DNA from: an uncultured Acidobacteriia bacterium
GTDB lineage: Bacteria; Acidobacteriota; Terriglobia; Bryobacterales; Bryobacteraceae
NCBI GenBank assembly: GCA_903907865.1
Contig: CAIVPR010000053.1
Coordinates: 39,558-103,557, forward strand
Direction of reading: 5' to 3'
DNA length: 64,000 nt
Made by a program: the position numbers and the translations under genes. Shown piece by piece: positions 45,446-53,981 of the stretch. Below the pieces are notes generated by a model. The model did no database searches. It saw only the letters and a program-made list of their open reading frames with translations, and was not told where the DNA came from. The first letter of the stretch is position 1. Each line of letters starts with the position of its first letter.

Positions 45446-46915
45446 CTACAGCGTCTTCCCCGCCCCGGCCCAGCGCTGGCGTATCTCCAGACACCCTTTG
45501 CCCGTGGGCAAGACCTTCCCCGGATTCAGCCGTCCAGTCGGATCGAACAACGTCTTGATCCGCCCGATGTAGTCGAGCGTGGCTGGCGGGAACAGGATCC
45601 CCATCAGCTCGTTCTTCTCCATGCCCACGCCGTGCTCGCCGGTGATCGAGCCTCCGACAGCGATGCAGTACTTCAGGATTTCCTCGCCCGCCGACTTGGC
45701 CCGCTCCAACTCCTCCGGGATGTGAGCGTTGAAGAGGATGATCGGGTGCATGTTGCCGTCGCCCGCATGGAAGATATTGCTGATCCCCAGGTTGTATTTC
45801 TTCGCGACTTCCGCGATATGGCGCAGCGTGGGCGCGATCTGGGTGCGCGGAACCACGCCGTCCTGCACGTAGTACGACGGGCTGACGCGTCCCACCGCCC
45901 CGAAAGCGTTCTTGCGTCCCTTCCACAGCAGGTCGCGTTCCTCCGCCGACTTGGCAACTCGGAACTCGCGCGCTTTGCAGCGTTCGCACGCCGCGCGCAC
46001 CTGCTCCGTCTGCTCCTCCACGGCCTCCACGGGCCCTTCGAGTTCGATCAGCAGCACCGCCGCGGCGTCCAGCGGATACCCAGCGTGGGTTGCCTGTTCC
46101 ACCATCCGCAGCATCTCGCCGTCGAGCATCTCGACCGCGACTGGAGTGATCGCATGCGCCGTGATGTCTGCTACCGTGTCGGCGCAGTCGGAGGCGGAAT
46201 CGTAGATCGCGAGGATGGTCTTGATCTTCTCCGGCTGCCGCATGAGCCGGACCACGACCTTCGTGACCAGCACCATGGTGCCCTCGGAACCGGTCAACAC
46301 GCCGACGAGGTCGTAGCCCGGCGAATCGAGTTCCATGCCGCCTGTGGTGTGCACCGACCCGTCGGGCATCACGAATTCGAGGCCAAGGACGTGGTTGGTC
46401 GTGACGCCGTAGGCCAGCGTGTGCGGACCGCCCGCGTTCTCCGCCACATTGCCGCCGATGGTGCAGGCGCGCTGGCTGGAGGGGTCCGGGGCGTAGAAGT
46501 AACCCAACGCCTGGACGGCCAGCGAGATGTCGAGGTTCACGACGCCGGGCTGCACCACCATGCGCTCGTTTTCGAGGTCGATCTCGAGGATCTTGTTCAT
46601 CCTCGCGAAACCGATGGTGACGCCGCCCGCCATGGGAATCGCGCCGCCGCTCAGTCCGGTGCCCGCGCCGCGTCCGACAATCGGCACGTTGTGTTCGGCT
46701 GTGATCTTGACGATGGCCGCCACTTCCTCGGTGGTGCGCGGGAACACGACCATTTCGGGACGCGCCTTGTCAACCGAGCCGTCGTACTCGTAGAGGATGA
46801 GGTCTTCGGGCTTGTCGAGGTAGCCGCGCGGGCCCAGCAGGTCCTTCAGTTTCTGTTTCGCCGCAGCCGGCAGCGTGCTCGGGGCGGGATTCGCGTCAGA
46901 GGAGGGATTGGACAT
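45446..46915 (-). CDS. glcD: FAD-linked glycolate/D-lactate oxidase subunit
   Basis: The 489-residue flavoprotein shows the PCMH FAD-binding signature (PIVGRGAGTGLSGGAIP), PDPSSQRACTIGGNVAENAGG, and the C-terminal catalytic cap ending GSITGEHGVGMEKN. GlcD oxidises glycolate, or D-lactate in near relatives, to the 2-oxo acid in a membrane-associated complex with GlcE and GlcF. Those partners are not in the window, so a D-lactate dehydrogenase role is possible. Its start lies within the last 20 bases of the TlpA-like gene. Confidence 0.92.
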   Translation of the reverse strand: MSNPSSDANPAPSTLPAAAKQKLKDLLGPRGYLDKPEDLILYEYDGSVDKARPEMVVFPRTTEEVAAIVKITAEHNVPIVGRGAGTGLSGGAIPMAGGVTIGFARMNKILEIDLENERMVVQPGVVNLDISLAVQALGYFYAPDPSSQRACTIGGNVAENAGGPHTLAYGVTTNHVLGLEFVMPDGSVHTTGGMELDSPGYDLVGVLTGSEGTMVLVTKVVVRLMRQPEKIKTILAIYDSASDCADTVADITAHAITPVAVEMLDGEMLRMVEQATHAGYPLDAAAVLLIELEGPVEAVEEQTEQVRAACERCKAREFRVAKSAEERDLLWKGRKNAFGAVGRVSPSYYVQDGVVPRTQIAPTLRHIAEVAKKYNLGISNIFHAGDGNMHPIILFNAHIPEELERAKSAGEEILKYCIAVGGSITGEHGVGMEKNELMGILFPPATLDYIGRIKTLFDPTGRLNPGKVLPTGKGCLEIRQRWAGAGKTL

Positions 46916-47432
46916 GCTGGATCATCTGGGGCGAGGCCCATGGTTGCACGGAAATATATTTTTCGATCACTTTGCCGTTGCGGTCAATCAAATAGCTTTC
47001 GGGATACTGAATGGTGCCGTAGCTCGAGTTGATCTTCTGTTCGGGATCGCGGGCGGTGGGATAGGCGAGCGGCGTCCGCCTGAGAAACTGCTGGAAGGCG
47101 TCCGCATCTTTGTCGACGCTGACTCCGAGGATGACGAGGCCCTTCGGACCCAGTTCCTGGGCCATGGCATTGAGGCCGGGGATCTCCTCGACGCACGGCG
47201 GGCACCAGGTGGCCCAGAAATTCAGGAGCAGCAACTTGCCGCCGAAATCGCGGGCCGTGACGGTTTTGGCCCCGGAGCCGTTGAGCGACGCCGAAATGCT
47301 GAAGTTGGGTGCCGTGTCACCGGCGTTGACGATGGTTTCATGCAGGGCGTTGTAGAGTGCCCCGCAGAAGAGAACAAGCATCGCAATAAGGGCGACGTGG
47401 AGAATGGTGTCTGTGGACGAGCGCGGCTTCAT
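46896..47432 (-). CDS. TlpA-like membrane-anchored thioredoxin
   Basis: The 178-residue protein has one N-terminal helix (VALIAMLVLFCGALYNAL) and a periplasmic thioredoxin domain with the active-site motif WCPPC in LNFWATWCPPCVEEIP. A central insertion (GVSVDKDADAFQQFLRR) and the cis-proline strand (YPESYLIDRNG) match TlpA/ResA. It reduces disulfides in periplasmic proteins, for example apocytochromes. It overlaps glcD by 20 bases, so the two are probably one transcript. Confidence 0.92.
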   Translation of the reverse strand: MKPRSSTDTILHVALIAMLVLFCGALYNALHETIVNAGDTAPNFSISASLNGSGAKTVTARDFGGKLLLLNFWATWCPPCVEEIPGLNAMAQELGPKGLVILGVSVDKDADAFQQFLRRTPLAYPTARDPEQKINSSYGTIQYPESYLIDRNGKVIEKYISVQPWASPQMIQHVQSLL

Positions 47433-47444
47433 TGGGCGGTTTCC

Positions 47445-47450
47445 TATAAT
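47445..47450 (+). promoter_or_regulatory. possible -10 box for pterin operon
   Basis: A perfect TATAAT lies 57 bases before the first PTPS-like gene, in an otherwise GC-rich sequence between divergent genes. No good -35 is visible 16-18 bases upstream, where the sequence enters the tlpA-like coding start. The call is tentative. Confidence 0.3.
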
Positions 47451-47507
47451 TCTATCTGACGAACGGCACTAGAGATCCATTGCCTCATTCGCAACTACGC
47501 AGCCAAA

Positions 47508-47918
47508 ATGATCATTTCCAAACAGGTTGAGTTTTCCGCGTCCCACATCTGCCGGTCGCCGCTGCTGTCGGACGCCGAGAACGAGCGCATCTACGGGGCC
47601 GCCGCCAATCCGATGAGCCACGGCCACAATTATCTGGTCGACGTGGCCATCGAGGGCGCGCCCGATCCGGTCACCGGCATGATCCTCGACTTGAAGGAGC
47701 TCAAGGAGATCTTGGAGGACAGGGTGTTGCGGGTCTACGACCACAGGCTGCTCAACCGCGAGGTGGACTCGTTCGAGACCGTCGTACCGACCGTCGAAAA
47801 CATCGCCATCGACATCTGGAACCGGCTGGCGGGCGAAATCCCCCTCCCCGCCCGGCTGCAGTCGGTCAAGGTTCACGAGACCCGGGAATTGTTCGCGGAG
47901 TACCGGGGGGAGGCGTGA
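47508..47918 (+). CDS. 6-pyruvoyl-tetrahydropterin synthase-like protein lacking the catalytic Cys
   Basis: The 136-residue T-fold protein keeps the zinc histidines (H13 in FSASHICR, and HGH in MSHGHNY) and the DHRLLN and VPTVENIA motifs. Where PTPS/QueD enzymes have a cysteine before HGH, alanine stands here (YGAAANPMSHGHNY; A32). Without it the protein should not perform the standard proton-abstraction chemistry, but could cleave the side chain differently, as PTPS-III-like enzymes do, or form a mixed complex. Its stop overlaps the start of a second family member that has the cysteine. Confidence 0.85.
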   Translation: MIISKQVEFSASHICRSPLLSDAENERIYGAAANPMSHGHNYLVDVAIEGAPDPVTGMILDLKELKEILEDRVLRVYDHRLLNREVDSFETVVPTVENIAIDIWNRLAGEIPLPARLQSVKVHETRELFAEYRGEA

Positions 47919-48343
47919 CGGTCCGGATCGGCAGGCGCTACGGCTTTTCCGCCACGCACAGGCTGTTCAATCCGGCGCTCGGGGAGGCGGAGAACCGAGC
48001 CATTTTTGGCAAGTGTGCCAACCCGTTCGGGCACGGGCACAACTACGAGATAGAATTGACGGTGCGTAGCGGGGTGGACCCGGTGACAGGCATGGCGGTC
48101 CCGTTGAGCAAGCTGGATACTTTGGTGGAAGATGCCATTTTGGCCGATTTCCGGCATCGGAACCTCAACGAGGAAGTGCCGGCGTTCCGGGAAGTTGTAC
48201 CAACCACCGAAAACCTGGCCATCGAAGTGCTCCGCCGCCTGCATGTGGCATGGCCTGGAACCTTCCCGGCGGCCGTCATCCTCGAAAAGGTTCGCATCTG
48301 GGAAACCGAACGCAACATCTGTGAATTGTCGAACGAATCATGA
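47915..48343 (+). CDS. 6-pyruvoyl-tetrahydropterin / 6-carboxytetrahydropterin synthase
   Basis: The 142-residue protein starts at GTG 47915 within a GTGA overlap. It has the complete catalytic set: zinc ligands H15, H40 and H42 and the cysteine C34 in [12 protein letters not shown], plus [10 protein letters not shown] and VVPTTENLA. It converts 7,8-dihydroneopterin triphosphate to a tetrahydropterin: QueD for queuosine or PTPS for biopterin-like cofactors. The CANPxGHGHNY form is closer to PTPS than to QueD. It ends in an ATGA overlap with folE, which makes its substrate. Confidence 0.9.
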   Translation: MTVRIGRRYGFSATHRLFNPALGEAENRAIFGKCANPFGHGHNYEIELTVRSGVDPVTGMAVPLSKLDTLVEDAILADFRHRNLNEEVPAFREVVPTTENLAIEVLRRLHVAWPGTFPAAVILEKVRIWETERNICELSNES

Positions 48344-48939
48344 ATAGAAAGCGCGCGGTCGTAAAGGTCATTTCACCCAAGGAGCCGCTGGCACCGATAG
48401 CCCCCTTGGTCACCGGCATGTTGCAGGCGATTGGAGAGGATCCGTCGCGCGACGGGTTGCTACGGACGCCGGAGCGGGTCGAGAAGGCGATGCGCTACCT
48501 CACCAGCGGCTATTCCACCGATATCGGCAAGCTAGTCAACGGTGCCATTTTCGACGTCAGCTATGACGAAATGGTGATCGTGAAAGACATCGAGTTCTTC
48601 AGCATGTGCGAACACCACATGCTGCCATTCCATGGCAAAGTCAGCATCGCGTACATCGCGCGGAACAAGGTGATTGGGCTGAGCAAGCTGCCGCGGATTG
48701 TGGACGCGTTTGCTCGCCGCCTGCAGATCCAGGAGCGCATGACGCAGCAGATCGCCGAGTGCATCCAGGAGATCCTGGACCCGGTGGGCGTGGGCGTGGT
48801 GGCCGAAGCGCAGCACTTCTGCATGATGATGCGGGGGGTGGAGAAGCAATGTTCCGACACCATTACCAGCGCCATGCTCGGCAGTTTCCGGACGGAGCGG
48901 GAGACGCGCAACGAGTTTTTGTCGTTGATCCGGAAGTAG
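48340..48939 (+). CDS. folE: GTP cyclohydrolase I
   Basis: The 199-residue protein carries the FolE hallmarks: [15 protein letters not shown], the zinc cysteine and histidine in [44 protein letters not shown], and the second zinc cysteine and catalytic region in [14 protein letters not shown]. It forms 7,8-dihydroneopterin triphosphate from GTP, the first step to folate, biopterin or queuosine precursors. Overlapping the two PTPS-family genes makes a compact pterin operon; no other folate gene is nearby. Confidence 0.96.
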   Translation: MNRKRAVVKVISPKEPLAPIAPLVTGMLQAIGEDPSRDGLLRTPERVEKAMRYLTSGYSTDIGKLVNGAIFDVSYDEMVIVKDIEFFSMCEHHMLPFHGKVSIAYIARNKVIGLSKLPRIVDAFARRLQIQERMTQQIAECIQEILDPVGVGVVAEAQHFCMMMRGVEKQCSDTITSAMLGSFRTERETRNEFLSLIRK

Positions 48940-48972
48940 AGTCGGCCTGAAGCCAGATATACTGGCGGAGAG

Positions 48973-49935
48973 ATGAGACGATCCGGCAAACTCGTTGCGT
49001 GTCTGGTGCCTGTCCTGCTGTCGGCACAGCAGCCTGTTCAAACGGCGCCTGTCCTGGTCACGCAAGCCCCGGCCTCCTATACCCAAGAGGCACGCGCAGC
49101 CGGGGTTCAAGGCAGCGTGCTCCTCTACGTGCACGTGATGCCGGACGGCAGGCCGGGAAACGTCACCGTCCTCCAGAGCCTTGGATTCGGACTGGACGAA
49201 AAGGCCGTCGAGGCAGTCAGATCATGGGAGTACACACCGGGCAAAGTGAATGGCGAGCCCGCAGCGGTCGCGGTTTCCGCCGAAGTGCCTTTCCGAATCT
49301 CCGCCGAACGTGGGTGGAGCGTGCGACGGACAAACAGCCGTGTGAATTATAGCGGCCGCAATCCTTGGCCCCAGGTTCCACCCGTCCTGGCAAAGTACAC
49401 CGCTCCCGATGCCGGCTCCTGCACGGACGAGGCCGCTCATGCCACCTTTGTAATTTCGAACGAGGGAGTTCCCGAACTTGTCTCCGCGACGACCCCCATG
49501 GAGCGGCCATTGCCCAAAGCGGTGCGGGACGCGATCTCGGAATGGCGGTTTACACCGGCAACCGTGCGCGGAAAGCCGGCCAGCGCCCAGCAAACGGTCC
49601 GGTTGGACTGCGGGGACGCAACCTCCGCCGAACCCGAGCCGAGTCCGCCGTACCGGGTGGGAGGAGTCGTAACCGCCCCCCGTGTCCTCGCCAAAATCGA
49701 CCCAGAGTATTCCGAGGAAGCGCGCCAAGCGAAAGCGCAGGGCACGGTACTCCTCTCGGTAGTCGTGGACCGATCCGGTCGCGCCAAGAACCTCCAGATT
49801 GTCAGGGGTCTTGGCATGGGGCTGGACGAGAGGGCGATGGCTGCGGTTCTGCAATGGGTTTTCGCGCCCGGAACCCGCAACGGCACGCCGGTGGACGTAC
49901 GTGCCCAGATCGAGGTCAACTTCCGGCTTTTGTAG
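48973..49935 (+). CDS. exported protein with three TonB C-terminal-like domains
   Basis: The 320-residue protein has a signal peptide-like start and, in order, a TonB_C-like domain (about 30-110, YTQEARAAGVQGSVLLYVHV), a divergent middle copy (about 135-215) and a canonical C-terminal copy (about 230-320, DPEYSEEARQAKAQGTVLLSVVV). Ordinary TonB has one such domain, a transmembrane helix and a Pro-rich spacer; here the spacer is missing. It may contact TonB receptors from the periplasm or act as a binding protein rather than transduce energy. It follows folE by 33 bases. Confidence 0.82.
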   Translation: MRRSGKLVACLVPVLLSAQQPVQTAPVLVTQAPASYTQEARAAGVQGSVLLYVHVMPDGRPGNVTVLQSLGFGLDEKAVEAVRSWEYTPGKVNGEPAAVAVSAEVPFRISAERGWSVRRTNSRVNYSGRNPWPQVPPVLAKYTAPDAGSCTDEAAHATFVISNEGVPELVSATTPMERPLPKAVRDAISEWRFTPATVRGKPASAQQTVRLDCGDATSAEPEPSPPYRVGGVVTAPRVLAKIDPEYSEEARQAKAQGTVLLSVVVDRSGRAKNLQIVRGLGMGLDERAMAAVLQWVFAPGTRNGTPVDVRAQIEVNFRLL

Positions 49936-49976
49936 CGACAGGTAGTGTTGGTCGATCAGCACGGGACTTCAGTTCC

Positions 49977-50035
49977 CCGAACAAACGCTCCCTCGCGGTC
50001 GCGGCTCGGAAGAATCAACCTGTTGCCGCGCCACG
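49977..50035. repeat. convergent-intergenic inverted repeat, copy 3 (right arm truncated)
   Basis: The left arm (49978-50009) begins CGAACAAACGCTCC and continues to GCGGCTCGG, nearly identical to copy 2. The loop AAGAATCAACCTGTTG also matches. Only about ten bases of the right arm remain before the stop codon of the convergent MBL gene at 50036. The hairpin would therefore be weak. Confidence 0.8.
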
Positions 50036-51061
50036 TCATCGGGCCGGGTAGGTCTTGGTGAAGCCGTTGCGGCTGTTGGTGACCGTGAAGGAACCGTCGG
50101 ACTTGGCCGAAAGCTTGATCCAGTGCGCTTGATCCGGCGAGCCTTCCAAATTCGCAATAAAGTTGTCCGGCGGGTTGTGCGCCTTGTCGCCATTCAGCGA
50201 GTAGTGCACCTGCCAGATGTCCTGGATGCCGGGAGCGGCCTTCAGGGTCTCCCACGAGGCTGGTGCCCCGCCCTTCTTCGGCCCGTTGCCCATCAGCGCC
50301 ACACGCGCTCCCAGCGCCTGCGCCAAGACCGGCGACACGCCCTTGTCCTGTCCGTGGATGCTCACCTGGTAGACGTCCACCTTGCCGATGGGATTGTTCG
50401 GGCACATCAGCTTGTGGTCGTAGTCCCATTCGAAATCGGCCAAGTCCAGCATGCGGAACTTGCCGTACGAGAAAAGCAGGCCGATGGACATGTTGTCCTC
50501 GGCGTCGTCGGGGCGGTTGGGCTTGTTCGCCGTGGTGGCGCACAGGGGGTTTGGCTTGCCCGCGCCGGGGAATGGCTTGTCGATCCACGCGCCCGCCGAC
50601 GTGATCACGGTCATCGCCATGCCCTTCAGCGGTGCCTTGTGGCCCGGCAGCGCCGTGGTGTGGGGGATGGTCTTCAGAACCTCGGCATACTTGGCGTAGC
50701 GCTCGTCCACGCCTTTGCCTTTCGTCGTAAGGGCCCCGTGGTCGACGATGTGCTTGACCGGGAACTTGGACACCAGCAGCGGCAGGTCGCCCATATGGTC
50801 GATGTCGTAGTGCGAGACCACCAAGTAGTCGATCTTGGTGATCCCGGCGGCCTTGGCCGCGGCAACGATCCGGTCCGTGTCGCGACCGTTGTAGCCGGGC
50901 CAGCCGAGGTCGTACAGCACCGATTCCCCGGCGGCCGACACGACGAGGACACACTTACCGCCCTCGACGTCGATGTCGTAAACGTCCATGGTCTTTTCGG
51001 CTGCAGAGGCCAAGCCGAGGCAGGCCGCCAGTGTCAGAACGATCCGCGCTATCCCCACCAT
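50036..51061 (-). CDS. secreted metallo-beta-lactamase-fold hydrolase, ComEC-like
   Basis: A 341-residue product starts at ATG 51059-51061 with a signal peptide (ARIVLTLAACLGLASA). The metal motif reads SHYDIDHMGD (HxDxDH), preceded by the VYDIDVEGGKCVLVVS and LYDLGWPG strands of ComEC/Rec2-type nucleases and relatives; HIVDHGA and QVSIHGQD follow. It is probably a periplasmic phosphodiesterase or other hydrolase; the substrate is unknown. Its start overlaps the enolase-superfamily gene by 13 bases, so the two are an operon. The 3' end cuts into a repeat. Confidence 0.85.
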   Translation of the reverse strand: MVGIARIVLTLAACLGLASAAEKTMDVYDIDVEGGKCVLVVSAAGESVLYDLGWPGYNGRDTDRIVAAAKAAGITKIDYLVVSHYDIDHMGDLPLLVSKFPVKHIVDHGALTTKGKGVDERYAKYAEVLKTIPHTTALPGHKAPLKGMAMTVITSAGAWIDKPFPGAGKPNPLCATTANKPNRPDDAEDNMSIGLLFSYGKFRMLDLADFEWDYDHKLMCPNNPIGKVDVYQVSIHGQDKGVSPVLAQALGARVALMGNGPKKGGAPASWETLKAAPGIQDIWQVHYSLNGDKAHNPPDNFIANLEGSPDQAHWIKLSAKSDGSFTVTNSRNGFTKTYPAR

Positions 51062-52338
51062 GTTTCTCCCGGCGCCAGATGCGCCTTGGCGACGTCGGGG
51101 TTGATCTCGACGCCGTAGCCAGGCTTGTCCTGGATCGTGAAATAGCCCTTCTCCCAGAACGGCCCCTCCTTGACCACCAGATCCGGCCACCAGTCGATGT
51201 AGTTGGCCAGTTCGTGGACCCGGAAGTCCCGCATCGACGCCGCCGCGTGCACGCTGGCGATGGTACCCAGCGGGCTCGCTGGATTGTGGGCGGCGGTCCA
51301 GATATAGTACATGTCGGCGAGATCGGCAATGCGCTTGGATTCGAGCAGGCCGCCGGACTTCGGGATGTCAATGTGGACGCCGGACGTGGCCTGCTGTTCG
51401 ATCAGCGGGCGGAAACCCTGCCGGGTGTAGAGATTTTCGCCGGTGCAAATGGGCACGTTCACGGCCTTGGTGACGCGCGCCATGGCGTCGATGTTGTCCG
51501 GCGGGACCGGGTCCTCCAGCCACATCGGCTTCACGTGTTCGAGCGCGTTCGCCAGCGTGATGACGTCGCGCACGTCGTAGCGCCAGTGGGCCTCGACCGC
51601 GAAATCGCCGTCCGGGCCGACCTGCTCGCGCACGGTCTCCATGGCGGTCACGATGCGGCGGATGTCCTTGTGGGTGAGGTTGCGGCCGAAATAGTCGTGG
51701 CCGGGCTCGCGGAATTCGGGGTCGGCGTTGGGCGGGATGCCGTCGCCTTGGAACTTGAAGGCAGTCCAGCCCCACTTTTCGGCCTTGACCTGGGCGACCT
51801 GGTCTTTCCACGACTGCATGTCCTCGACATGTGCCGCGGGCTTCGACATGGTGCGGTAGAAGCGGACCTTGTCGCGGAAACGCCCACCCAAGAGGTTGCA
51901 GACGGGGGTTTCGAGGATGCGCCCGGCGAGGTCCCAGAGCGCGATCTCGATGCCGCTGGCCGCGGTGACGGTGACCCCGGCAATGGCCCCGGCCCCGGCG
52001 CTGCGCATGAGCATCTTGGTGTAGAGGCGGTCGACGTTGAGCGGGTCCTCGCCGATGATGTGCTGTTTGAGCTGGTTGAGGACGAGATCCTTGACGCCAG
52101 GGCCCCAGTAGGCCTCGCCGATGCCGTAGAGGCCGGGCTGGTCGGTTTCGATTTTGATGAGGTTCCAATCCCAGGTGCCGCGGACGATCATGACCTTGAC
52201 ATCGGTGATCTTGACCTTCTTGCGGAGGGCGGCGGCGGCTTTCCAATGCGACCCGGAGAAGAGGAATCCGGCTCCGGAGGCGAGTCCGGCAGTGTTGAGG
52301 AAGTCGCGGCGTGTGGGGCGCGGCGGGACGATGGGCAT
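51049..52338 (-). CDS. Tat-exported enolase-superfamily (mandelate racemase-like) dehydratase
   Basis: The 429-residue protein has a Tat-like leader (PTRRDFLNTAGLASGAGFLF), unusual for this normally cytoplasmic superfamily. The N-terminal capping domain and TIM barrel are present, with metal ligands in DFAVEAHWRYD, MWLEDPVPP and ICTGENL, and a late TAAHNPASPLGT containing a catalytic-type histidine. The pattern fits sugar-acid dehydratases of the galactonate/mannonate group. Exact substrate is unknown. In Acidobacteria and Planctomycetes Tat-tagged versions occur and may act in the periplasm. Confidence 0.85.
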   Translation of the reverse strand: MPIVPPRPTRRDFLNTAGLASGAGFLFSGSHWKAAAALRKKVKITDVKVMIVRGTWDWNLIKIETDQPGLYGIGEAYWGPGVKDLVLNQLKQHIIGEDPLNVDRLYTKMLMRSAGAGAIAGVTVTAASGIEIALWDLAGRILETPVCNLLGGRFRDKVRFYRTMSKPAAHVEDMQSWKDQVAQVKAEKWGWTAFKFQGDGIPPNADPEFREPGHDYFGRNLTHKDIRRIVTAMETVREQVGPDGDFAVEAHWRYDVRDVITLANALEHVKPMWLEDPVPPDNIDAMARVTKAVNVPICTGENLYTRQGFRPLIEQQATSGVHIDIPKSGGLLESKRIADLADMYYIWTAAHNPASPLGTIASVHAAASMRDFRVHELANYIDWWPDLVVKEGPFWEKGYFTIQDKPGYGVEINPDVAKAHLAPGETWWG

Positions 52339-52409
52339 CGCTCGAATTCTATCGCACTGGTGACGGCAACCGGAGGACCTCGGGGGGCGTCTCGCTATAG
52401 TGGAAATAC

Positions 52410-53216
52410 ATGCTGTTTTTTCGGAGGATGGCGAGCATCCTCATTCTTTGCCTGGGCTCCCAGGCGCTTCAGGCGGGCGTAATCCCTACAATCCATTTGG
52501 ATCCGGCCATGGTCAAGGCGTACGACGACTACCTTGCGGGCTGGCAAACGGCCTACGAGGCCGCATTCCGGACATCGGGAAAGCTTTGGATCGACGATTT
52601 GTCGTCGCGTGACAGTTTGAAGAACGGGAAAGTCGTGCTGGAGCCCGTAATGATGAAGGAACTCCGCAATGCGAGCTTGCACCATTACTCGGGCGTCGTG
52701 CACGTGAAGGGCGCGAAGATCGACCAAGTACGGAAGGTGATGCAGGACTACCCCAACTACATGAAGATCTTCCCGGGCGACCTTGGGGCGGCGAGCGCGA
52801 CCGCGGAGCCCGACAGCACGCCGGAGCGCGAGCATTTTCTCTCCAAGCTGCTGCTGGTGCAGGGGACACTGTGGATCAACGTGACGTATGACACGCTTTA
52901 CGACACGCATTATCTGCGGTATGCGCCGGACCGCTGGCAAGTGCGTTCGAAGTCCCTCAGCATCAAGGAGTTGACGGAGCCGAAGAATTACGCGAGCAAG
53001 CCGTATCCGGACGGCGACGACCACGGCTTCCTGTGGCGCACCGACACGTTCTGGTTCGTGCGCGAGCGCGGCGACGGGATCGACATCGAGGCGCATAGCG
53101 TGTCGCTGTCGAGGCCGTCCCCGACGGGCTTTGGGTGGTGGGGGAACAAGCGGTCGCGGGATGCGGTGGATAAGATGATCCGCGATACCGTGGCGGCGTT
53201 GCCTTGGCACCAGTAG
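52410..53216 (+). CDS. exported START/SRPBCC-like protein
   Basis: The 268-residue product has a short signal peptide (ILILCLGSQALQAG). The body has the length and strand pattern of a START-like lipid- or ligand-binding fold, with VVHVKGAKIDQVRKVMQDYPNYMKIFP like the first helix-grip element. No catalytic residues are evident. The gene stands alone, convergent with the anti-sigma gene 6 bases beyond its stop. The identification rests on pattern only. Confidence 0.6.
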   Translation: MLFFRRMASILILCLGSQALQAGVIPTIHLDPAMVKAYDDYLAGWQTAYEAAFRTSGKLWIDDLSSRDSLKNGKVVLEPVMMKELRNASLHHYSGVVHVKGAKIDQVRKVMQDYPNYMKIFPGDLGAASATAEPDSTPEREHFLSKLLLVQGTLWINVTYDTLYDTHYLRYAPDRWQVRSKSLSIKELTEPKNYASKPYPDGDDHGFLWRTDTFWFVRERGDGIDIEAHSVSLSRPSPTGFGWWGNKRSRDAVDKMIRDTVAALPWHQ

Positions 53217-53222
53217 GGTAGG

Positions 53223-53981
53223 CTAGCGTGGAGAAGCTGCAGTGGGCTGCCGCAGCTTCTCCACAAACACCCGCAGTTCCCCCGCATTCACATCCGACAC
53301 TGCCGTCCAGGCCATTCCGCCCTGCGACCAACGCGCCAAGTGGAATCCGTCCAGTTCAGTAAACACCGGATCAACCGCCTCAGCGCCGCCCGGCACGATC
53401 CACACATTGATGACATGGTTCCGCCGCCTGTACGCCAAAGCCGGGGTTTTCCGCCCGTCAATTACATCGAGCCGCCCGCCCACCAGCTCGAAACCATCCG
53501 CCGTCAGGTCCGGCACTGGCGGGGCGAAATCCACCTTGCCTTGGAACCAGGGCTTTACGGTGTGACGGTCCGAACTCGGCACGTCGACCAGGTGCTCCCC
53601 GACCAGCGACCTTAGGTGGCTGTCGACCAACTCCCGCCCGTCCCGGCCCGCGCTCTTCTCCCAACGCGGAATCGCCACAGAAAACAACAGCGCCGCCGCG
53701 ACCGGCACCAACACCCACGGCCCGCGCCACCACGATTGCCGGGCCTTTGCCGGCTCGGACCCGGGAGGCAAGATGACGGCGCGAATCCGCTCCAAAACGG
53801 GCTCGGCGGAATCCCCGAAACCCGCCCCCAAGATCTCCGCCCGCAGCAATCCCAAGCGCCGGTTGGCCCCCGCGCATGCCACGCACGATTCCAAATGACC
53901 CTCCACCGCCATCGACGACACCAGATCCAACTCCGAATCGAAATGTGCGTGCAACAGCGGTGCGGCCTCGGCGCAGTTCAT
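53223..53981 (-). CDS. anti-sigma factor with zinc-finger domain
   Basis: The 252-residue protein begins with an anti-sigma zinc-binding domain (NCAEAAPLLHAHFDSEL, then HLESCVAC), giving the H-x3-C-x2-C signature. One transmembrane helix (about 90-108, WVLVPVAAALLFSVAI) separates it from a periplasmic domain of about 140 residues. It should hold the cognate ECF sigma factor at the membrane and release it on an envelope signal. The start overlaps the sigma gene stop by ATGA. Confidence 0.9.
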   Translation of the reverse strand: MNCAEAAPLLHAHFDSELDLVSSMAVEGHLESCVACAGANRRLGLLRAEILGAGFGDSAEPVLERIRAVILPPGSEPAKARQSWWRGPWVLVPVAAALLFSVAIPRWEKSAGRDGRELVDSHLRSLVGEHLVDVPSSDRHTVKPWFQGKVDFAPPVPDLTADGFELVGGRLDVIDGRKTPALAYRRRNHVINVWIVPGGAEAVDPVFTELDGFHLARWSQGGMAWTAVSDVNAGELRVFVEKLRQPTAASPR

